DNA of 19,094 nt, taken from positions 1 through 19,094 of the forward strand of contig CASGVX010000007.1 of NCBI GenBank assembly GCA_949346185.1. The letters are read 5' to 3'. The number at the start of each line of letters is the position of its first letter. Position 1 is the stretch's first letter. Of the stretch, positions 15,152 to 19,094 are shown piece by piece. The DNA is from an uncultured Lachnospiraceae bacterium. GTDB taxonomy: Bacteria; Bacillota; Clostridia; Lachnospirales; Lachnospiraceae. Position numbers and translations under genes: made by a program. The notes beneath the pieces were generated by a model that saw only the letters and a program-made list of their open reading frames with translations, ran no database searches and was not told where the DNA came from.

Positions 15152-15838
15152 CTAGTTTAGTTGCTGTTCTATTGACATTACGTACAATGTATTTTCTTCC
15201 ACACGGAATTTCACTTCATACCCTGCATAGGAGAGGCCATAAATGCGAGAGGCATCCGTCTGGTATGCCGGTCTGGGATCCTGTGCCAGAAGCTGCGTCA
15301 GGGCGGATAGCCTCTTCCCGGGGATATTTTCTGCACAGGAGGAAGGAATGCTTACAGTTAGGGAATCCTGATCTTCGCAATCCGCAAATCCACAGGATGC
15401 GTTTGGCCGACTGTCCGCATAGGGAAGATAGGGCTTGATGTCGTAGATGGGCGTGCCGTCCATCATGTCTATTCCCGATACATAGAGGACGGGGCCGTTC
15501 TCCTTCTCGTGTGTGATGGCATCTAATTTCACGCAGGAAAGGCCGATGCCGTTGGGACGAAAGGGGGAGCGGGTGGCAAATACGCCCTTTCTCGCATTTC
15601 CCCCTAATTTTGGCGGGCGGACAGAGGGCGTCCAGTCCTGACGCAGTGCCTTCGAGAATTGCCAGAGCATCCATATGTGGGAAAATTCTTCCAAGCCCCG
15701 GAACGCTTCTTCTCTCCGATATTTTTCTTGAAAAATGATTTTCCCTGCGAGTTCAGGAACTAGCCCGCTCTGTCTGGGTATCCCGAACTTTTCAGGAAAA
15801 TCTGTGTGGATATGGGCGATGATTTCAAGTTCCGGCAT
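15152..15838 (-). CDS. trmO: tRNA (N6-threonylcarbamoyladenosine(37)-N6)-methyltransferase TrmO
   Basis: The 228-residue protein is a TsaA/YaeB (TrmO) family member, the SAM-dependent enzyme that methylates N6 of t6A37 in certain threonine tRNAs. Landmarks are the N-terminal IIAHIHTDFPEKFGIPRQSG (6-25), the core GGNARKGVFATRSPFRPNGI (79-98) with the family's arginine-rich loop, and the DIKPYLPYAD segment (133-142). A C-terminal extension (about 170-228) carries the DPRPAYQ and Y-x-V-x-F motifs usual for this family. AAGGAG lies eight bases before the ATG at 15836-15838. It follows the OmpA-domain gene by 21 bases, implying cotranscription. The link to a membrane stator pair is probably positional rather than functional. 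Confidence 0.92.
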   Translation of the reverse strand: MPELEIIAHIHTDFPEKFGIPRQSGLVPELAGKIIFQEKYRREEAFRGLEEFSHIWMLWQFSKALRQDWTPSVRPPKLGGNARKGVFATRSPFRPNGIGLSCVKLDAITHEKENGPVLYVSGIDMMDGTPIYDIKPYLPYADSRPNASCGFADCEDQDSLTVSIPSSCAENIPGKRLSALTQLLAQDPRPAYQTDASRIYGLSYAGYEVKFRVEENTLYVMSIEQQLN

Positions 15839-15859
15839 TGATTTTCTCCTTATATTTCA

Positions 15860-16609
15860 TCACTCGTTCAATATCTGGCTCATGTCATTAATCATTTCCT
15901 CATCCTTCAAGCGGAATAGAAATTCTACTCTCCGGGAGGCGTTCTGATTTTCTCTGCCATTGGCATCCAACACGGGATTGCTATAGGATTTTCCGTTGGC
16001 AGTTACAATCTTGCGCAGACGGTCAACCTGGGGTTGGGACAGTACATTCTTTTCCGTATCAAGACAGAAGGAAGATACGGATAGCGCCCGCTTCTGAGAA
16101 AGTTCCAGATTGAATAGATAACTTCCCTGGCTGTCAGTATGTCCCTCGATAATTATTTCGGACACGTAATCCTTGAAGTCTTTGCTGGTCAGTACCTTGA
16201 TGTATTTTGGGAGGAATTTCTTTAATAAATCCTCCCCCGTGGTCTTTAGGGAAAACTGTCCGGAATCAAAGAGGATGCTGGAATCCAAGGCAATAGAGCC
16301 AGTCTTGGAGTCCACGGCCACGCTTAGGTCAGAGCCTTCAAATTCCTGCTTTAATGCCTCGATTAGCTCCTTGCGAATGCCGATTAACTTGTCCAACTGT
16401 TCCTGCTGTTCGTCTAACTGCTCCTGCTGCTCCTCTACCAGTTCCTTTTGAGCAATCAGTTCATTTTCCTTCTCCTCGTAGACTGTCTGGGATTGCAGGA
16501 GGGTAAAAGAGATAATCAGTATAAATATCAGCAATAGTGCTGCCATCATGTCAGAATAGGAGAGCCAGTAACTGGTTTCTTCCTCTTCCCGCCTATGTTT
16601 GCTGCGCAT
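15860..16609 (-). CDS. MotB/ZorB-like OmpA-domain protein
   Basis: The 249-residue protein has a short charged N-terminus and a single membrane helix (about 21-38) immediately after Asp20, in WLSYSDMMAALLLIF. This matches the ion-binding Asp of MotB (YADFMTA) and ZorB. A long Gln/Glu-rich coiled coil follows (about 44-90), then an OmpA-type peptidoglycan-binding domain (about 100-235) with ILFDSGQFSL, EGHTDSQGSY, the N-x-x-LSQKRA helix (168-175) and Arg227 in SRRVEF. In MotAB and ZorAB this subunit anchors the stator to peptidoglycan and carries the proton path. The preceding gene on the same strand is the MotA/ZorA-like partner. GAGG lies about six bases before the ATG at 16607-16609. A promoter within the upstream foldback element could give it separate transcription. 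Confidence 0.9.
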   Translation of the reverse strand: MRSKHRREEEETSYWLSYSDMMAALLLIFILIISFTLLQSQTVYEEKENELIAQKELVEEQQEQLDEQQEQLDKLIGIRKELIEALKQEFEGSDLSVAVDSKTGSIALDSSILFDSGQFSLKTTGEDLLKKFLPKYIKVLTSKDFKDYVSEIIIEGHTDSQGSYLFNLELSQKRALSVSSFCLDTEKNVLSQPQVDRLRKIVTANGKSYSNPVLDANGRENQNASRRVEFLFRLKDEEMINDMSQILNE

Positions 16610-16630
16610 AATTTACCTCATTTCTAAACT

Positions 16631-16787
16631 ATTACTTCGGAAATATATCACAAGATTTGGCAAAGTATAAATTTTCGGATATATCTGCCAAAAAACGCAA
16701 GTGTAGTGGTGCTACATCGAGTTTTTGACAGAATGTGGCCGGAAATTTAGATAAGTAAAAATTACGATATTTCATCGCCGAAGTAAT
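16631..16787. mobile_element. Foldback (MITE-like) element, 157 bp
   Basis: Terminal inverted repeats ATTACTTCGG (16631-16640) and CCGAAGTAAT (16778-16787) are perfect. Most of the interior is also an imperfect palindrome: TAAATTTTCGG against CCGGAAATTTA, TCTGCCAAAAAAC against GTTTTTGACAGA, and a central GTAG-TGGTG-CTAC hairpin. There is no open reading frame of note. It separates the ZorA-like and ZorB-like genes and shares termini with the element at 15061-15110. Confidence 0.7.
16664..16691 (-). promoter_or_regulatory. Predicted promoter inside the foldback element, reading into the ZorB-like gene
   Basis: On the minus strand TTGGCA (16686-16691), a 16-base spacer and TATACT (16664-16669). 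Transcription would start near 16657, about 48 bases before the OmpA-domain start codon. Confidence 0.5.
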
Positions 16788-16847
16788 ATGTATTCTGGTG
16801 TTGCTATAATAGAATCATTTTTTCCAAAAGCAATTTGATAGTATATT

Positions 16848-18005
16848 TTACTCCGTGTCGGCATCATTATCATACCTATCCATTGCTGACTGGAAATCAT
16901 TTCCATATCCATCCATTGCCGCCTGGGAATCATTTCCATATCCATCCATTGCTGGCTGGGAATCATTTCCATATCCATCCATTGCCAGTTGGGAATCATT
17001 TTCATATCCATCCATTGCTGGCTGGGAATCATTTCCATATCCATCCATTGCTGGGTCGGAATCATTTCCATGTCCATCCATTGCTGGGTCGGAATCATTT
17101 TCATATCCATCCATTGCTGGGTCGGAATCATTTTCATATCCATTTATATTTGGCTCGGCACCATTTCCATAAAAGCTGTGGTGCGTGGGCTGCATGGCCT
17201 CAGCGATGCAGTCAGCGATTTTCTCTCCCATGGCATCGATAGAATTTACCAATACCTGAATATTATCACTCTCTGCCTTTGGCAGCACGTATTTGTGATA
17301 AGTCTCTAAGAATTTGTCCACTGTCCGATATGCATCTTCCAAGTTCTTCTTATATACGAAGTTGAAAATCAGGGAAAATACCATTCCGTAAATGGAAGTG
17401 TGGAAGGCTATCTTGATGCCGTCCATCAGGGGGGCGATGCTGTTAGTAATTGCCGCCGCTGTGCCAGTATTAAAATTCTGCAGCCCGAAGGACAGGCCTA
17501 CGAATGTACCCAGAATGCCTAATCCGGTCAGAACTCCGGGGATGATGCTAAGCATTCCCTTCTTTATCGTAGCATCAATAAAATATTCATTGATGTAGTC
17601 CTCGATATCGCAGCGAAGGCCGTGTTCGGACAGGATGCTCATCCGCATGCTTTCCAGCTTGTATTCATTGAACCGCTCGTCCAGCAACTTGTTGTCAAAA
17701 AGCTTGGTCTTGCTCTTGTATTTTCGCCACAGGTAAGATTCAGATTTGTCGAAGTCAATTTCGATGGTCTGTATGGTGTAACGCATCCGTGCCACCATTC
17801 GGCTTACCGGCATGAAGCACCGAGTGTTTGCCCAGAGGATAATGCATCCGATAATCAGAAACATGCAGATGTTTACTACGATATTTACCGGGTCGTAACC
17901 GGAACCGCTAAATACATTCAAGCAAACTGCCACCCCGATCATGATAAAGTAAACTGGCAATAAAATGCCTTCGCTTCCTGTTTTCATAGTGTTTTCATTC
18001 TCCAT
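16848..18005 (-). CDS. MotA/TolQ/ExbB (ZorA-like) proton channel protein with acidic repeat tail
   Basis: The product has two N-terminal hydrophobic segments (about 13-32 and 41-60), a cytoplasmic helical domain, and two C-terminal helices. The first of these carries the diagnostic IPGVLTGLGILGTFVGLSFG (about 155-174) and the second MDGIKIAFHTSIYGMVFSL (about 194-212). This is the MotA/ExbB channel signature, and the GILGTFVGL block resembles ZorA of Zorya systems. After residue about 288 comes a low-complexity acidic tail of eight 11-residue repeats (typical unit GYGNDSQPAMD). ZorA proteins end in a long cytoplasmic helical tail; here the position is taken by the repeats. Start is uncertain: GTG 18029, ATG 18005 and ATG 17987 are in frame, none with an ideal ribosome site (GGAG lies 12 bases before 17987). 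A strong promoter lies at 18133-18161. The gene pairs with the OmpA-domain gene downstream. Confidence 0.87.
   Translation of the reverse strand: MENENTMKTGSEGILLPVYFIMIGVAVCLNVFSGSGYDPVNIVVNICMFLIIGCIILWANTRCFMPVSRMVARMRYTIQTIEIDFDKSESYLWRKYKSKTKLFDNKLLDERFNEYKLESMRMSILSEHGLRCDIEDYINEYFIDATIKKGMLSIIPGVLTGLGILGTFVGLSFGLQNFNTGTAAAITNSIAPLMDGIKIAFHTSIYGMVFSLIFNFVYKKNLEDAYRTVDKFLETYHKYVLPKAESDNIQVLVNSIDAMGEKIADCIAEAMQPTHHSFYGNGAEPNINGYENDSDPAMDGYENDSDPAMDGHGNDSDPAMDGYGNDSQPAMDGYENDSQLAMDGYGNDSQPAMDGYGNDSQAAMDGYGNDFQSAMDRYDNDADTE
16878..17141 (-). repeat. Eight in-frame 33-bp tandem repeats
   Basis: 264 bases equal eight units of 33 bp, encoding G-(Y/H)-(E/G)-N-D-(S/F)-(D/Q)-(P/L/A/S)-A-M-D. The 5' units carry NDSDPAMDG and the 3' units NDSQPAMDG, so a Glu/Asp to Gln shift runs along the array. 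Degenerate half-units flank both ends (YGNGAEPNIN and RYDNDADTE). Confidence 0.95.
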
Positions 18006-18132
18006 TCTGTATTTTCGTGCTACTATCACAGCGATTCAATTATTGCCTTCATCATCCCTTGCCTGACAAGACCATTGTTGGCATATAGATTCATATTTGG
18101 GAAAATTTGCTGTAATAGCATATTTAACTTCC

Positions 18133-18161
18133 ATTATATTCTTTTCTGTGGAGAAAGTCAA
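18133..18161 (-). promoter_or_regulatory. Predicted sigma-A promoter for the ZorA-like gene
   Basis: On the minus strand TTGACT (18156-18161), a 17-base spacer and TATAAT (18133-18138), a near-perfect match. The start would be near 18126, leaving a leader of about 100-140 bases depending on the start codon used. Confidence 0.75.
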
Positions 18162-18261
18162 AAATAGATAAAAAGAAGAATACTAGCGCATCCCCTTGCA
18201 AGAAGTTTTTCCGAAAATATTTGTCGGTGAACCACTATGCTGTGGCGAAGTTTCTTATACG

Positions 18262-18304
18262 AAAAAATCCCCGGGAGACCAGTTCGGAATCAGTTCCCCC
18301 AGGG
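18262..18304 (-). terminator. Terminator downstream of the catalase fragment
   Basis: On the minus strand CCCTGGGGGA (complement of 18295-18304) pairs imperfectly with TCTCCCGGGG (18269-18278 region) across a loop and is followed by six T (complement of 18262-18267). It would isolate the ZorA-like promoter from upstream transcription. The rest of the 459-base gap from 18030 to 18488 holds the ZorA-like promoter, this hairpin and the dispersed repeat below. Confidence 0.5.
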
Positions 18305-18320
18305 TATTGCAAACCGCAGA

Positions 18321-18392
18321 GTCAGACCAGTACAATGAATATTAAGTAACTGACATATTCACTTGCTTCATTGTTCAGATACTGCGTCTGAC
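18321..18392. repeat. Palindromic repeat containing dispersed repeat, copy 2
   Basis: Nested inverted pairs are visible: GTCAGAC (18321-18327) with GTCTGAC (18386-18392), CAATGAA (18333-18339) with TTCATTG (18367-18373), and GAATAT (18337-18342) with ATATTC (18355-18360). The core 18337-18365 matches 6508-6536 with two differences. It may be an intact example of the element whose core only is kept at 6501. Confidence 0.6.
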
Positions 18393-18488
18393 AATCTAGC
18401 TGTAGCCACCGCTACGCTGTTGATTTTCTTCCCTGTATCTGAATCAATTATCCTATATGAATATATCAAAGACATAGTTTTCGTTGCA

Positions 18489-18902
18489 CTAGCACGTTTT
18501 GTTGTCAATCTGCGGATTGAAAGCATAGAAATTCCTGCTGTCCAGATCGTCCTGCACTCTGCGCAGGGATTCACCAAAACGCTGGAAATGTACAATTTCT
18601 CTCTCCCGCAAGAAACGAATGGGGTCGGCGATTTCAGGATCCTTTATGATGCGGAGAATATTGTCATATGTCAGGCGAGCCTTCTGTTCTGCCGCCATGT
18701 CTTCGTACAAATCCGTGATGGTATCTCCAGTGCTCTGGAACTGCAGGGAACTAAATTCTTGACCGCCAGCGGACTGAGGCCAGATGCCCAGAGTGTGATC
18801 AATATAATATTTGTCAAAACCGGAGGCTTTGATTTCTTCTGGCGTCAGGTCTTTGGTCAGCTGGTGGATGATTGCGGCAATAATCTCCATATGCGCTAGT
18901 TC
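18489..18902 (-). pseudogene. Manganese catalase (CotJC-like), N-terminally truncated
   Basis: The frame encodes the C-terminal two thirds of a di-manganese catalase: ELAHMEIIAAIIHQLT (with the Glu/His ligand pair), FDKYYIDHTLG, TEDMAAEQKA-type EDMAAEQKAR, and the FLREREIVHFQRF helix with the last His ligand. Full CotJC-type proteins are about 190-220 residues and start with a ferritin-like helix carrying a first metal-binding Glu (usually in a GELAASLRYLSQRY-type segment). Here the frame upstream of ELAH reads RYGYRQHACAN and meets a TAG at 18939-18941, so about 70 residues including that ligand are missing. An ATG at 18888-18890 could start a 133-residue product, but it would lack a ligand. 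CotJC-type catalases are spore-coat proteins, supporting a spore-forming host. Confidence 0.8.
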
Positions 18903-18972
18903 ATTAGCACATGCATGTTGACGGTAACCGTATCTTTGCTAAAAAATTTTTTAAATATCTCCCAGACCATTT

Positions 18973-18998
18973 TTTGCTCAAGCAAACCGTGATATAAT
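18973..18998 (+). promoter_or_regulatory. Predicted extended -10 promoter and palindromic operator
   Basis: TGATATAAT (18990-18998) is an extended -10 box. Immediately upstream, TTTGCT-CA-AGCAAA (18973-18986) is a perfect palindrome covering the -35 region, a typical place for a repressor. It precedes the gene starting at 19067. Confidence 0.5.
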
Positions 18999-19066
18999 GG
19001 GCACAGTCTTTCTGAAAAACATCTCAAAATTCAAGCATCATTTCCAATTTAAAAGGAGACAAGCCA

Positions 19067-19094
19067 ATGAATACAATAAAAATCGGACAAAATC
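19067..19094 (+). CDS. 5' end of an unidentified gene, possibly an XRE-type regulator (3' end outside window)
   Basis: ATG at 19067-19069 follows AAGGAG (19053-19058) with eight bases between, and an extended -10 promoter lies about 70 bases upstream. Only nine codons are visible: MNTIKIGQN. This opening is common in XRE-family helix-turn-helix regulators (M-x-x-x-KIGxxI-x-x-LR), but nine residues cannot prove it. The operator-like palindrome at 18973-18986 would fit autoregulation. Confidence 0.45.

Noticed and set aside
16878..17141. Tandem repeats as a CRISPR array
   Set aside because: The units are contiguous 33-bp repeats with no unique spacers, they stay in frame inside a membrane protein gene, and no cas genes are near.
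16835..17309. Plus-strand and other-frame open frames across the repeats
   Set aside because: Repetitive proteins such as HPLLGRNHFHI arise because a 33-bp repeat is open in several frames; the minus-strand frame continues the conserved channel domain.
15860..18005. A complete Zorya defence system
   Set aside because: Only the A and B-like subunits are present. Downstream genes are TrmO and a dGTPase-family enzyme rather than ZorC/ZorD or ZorE.
18307..18336. Plus-strand promoter TTGCAA-18-TACAAT
   Set aside because: The boxes are only moderate, the -10 falls within the palindromic repeat, and there is no plus-strand gene downstream for it to serve.
18368..18595. 75-codon minus-strand frame ending in ARLSDAVSEQ
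   Set aside because: It overlaps the catalase coding sequence in another frame and runs into the palindromic repeat. No family is recognised, though the end segment is not obviously random.
18899..19045. Short minus-strand frame with HGLLEQKMVWEIFKKFF
   Set aside because: It has no convincing start or ribosome site, overlaps the promoter of the gene at 19067 and ends by reading through the catalase junction. It is perhaps a remnant, but not supportable as a gene.

Overview
The window looks like chromosomal DNA from a Gram-positive, spore-forming Clostridia lineage, most likely Lachnospiraceae. This is an inference from gene families and style: moderate GC, strong GGAGG-type ribosome binding sites, near-consensus sigma-A promoters with 16-17 base spacers, a DUF1848 protein, an AgrC-like kinase with a LytTR regulator, a DUF4352 lipoprotein, a C_GCAxxG protein and a CotJC-type manganese catalase fragment. 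No rRNA, tRNA, CRISPR array or complete insertion sequence was seen.

Layout. Bases 1-180 hold the 3' end of a DUF1848 gene, overlapping a convergent Rpn-type nuclease gene by a few bases. After a 464-base non-coding stretch with a terminator and a large palindrome comes a minus-strand block, read right to left: glutamine-dependent NAD synthetase (nadE), a LytTR response regulator, an AgrC-like sensor kinase that overlaps it by one base, and a coiled-coil protein of unknown function. Divergent from nadE is a plus-strand membrane protein built like BlaR1/MecR1 but lacking the zinc-protease motif. It ends at a perfect 20-bp bidirectional terminator.

The middle of the window contains a scar. A minus-strand ABC transporter gene and a plus-strand chemotaxis receptor gene both lack their 5' ends and meet at about 10873-10877. 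The simplest explanation is a deletion that removed the shared upstream part of two divergent genes. A C_GCAxxG protein gene follows the receptor remnant. An AraC regulator and a DUF4352 lipoprotein come next on the minus strand.

The right third is a minus-strand cluster, read from about 18160 down to 13787: a MotA/ExbB/ZorA-like channel subunit with an acidic tail of eight 11-residue repeats, a MotB/ZorB-like OmpA-domain partner, the tRNA methyltransferase TrmO, and a dGTPase-family HD hydrolase. The first two look like an ion-driven stator unit related to flagellar MotAB and Zorya ZorAB, but no Zorya effector genes are present. Both larger gaps in this cluster hold foldback elements bounded by the same 10-bp terminal inverted repeat. 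The larger one carries an outward promoter aimed at the ZorB-like gene. The window ends with a 5'-truncated manganese catalase and the first codons of a plus-strand gene, possibly an XRE-type regulator.

The best candidates for something undescribed are the ZorAB-like pair with its repeat tail and the foldback element family that sits inside its transcription unit.
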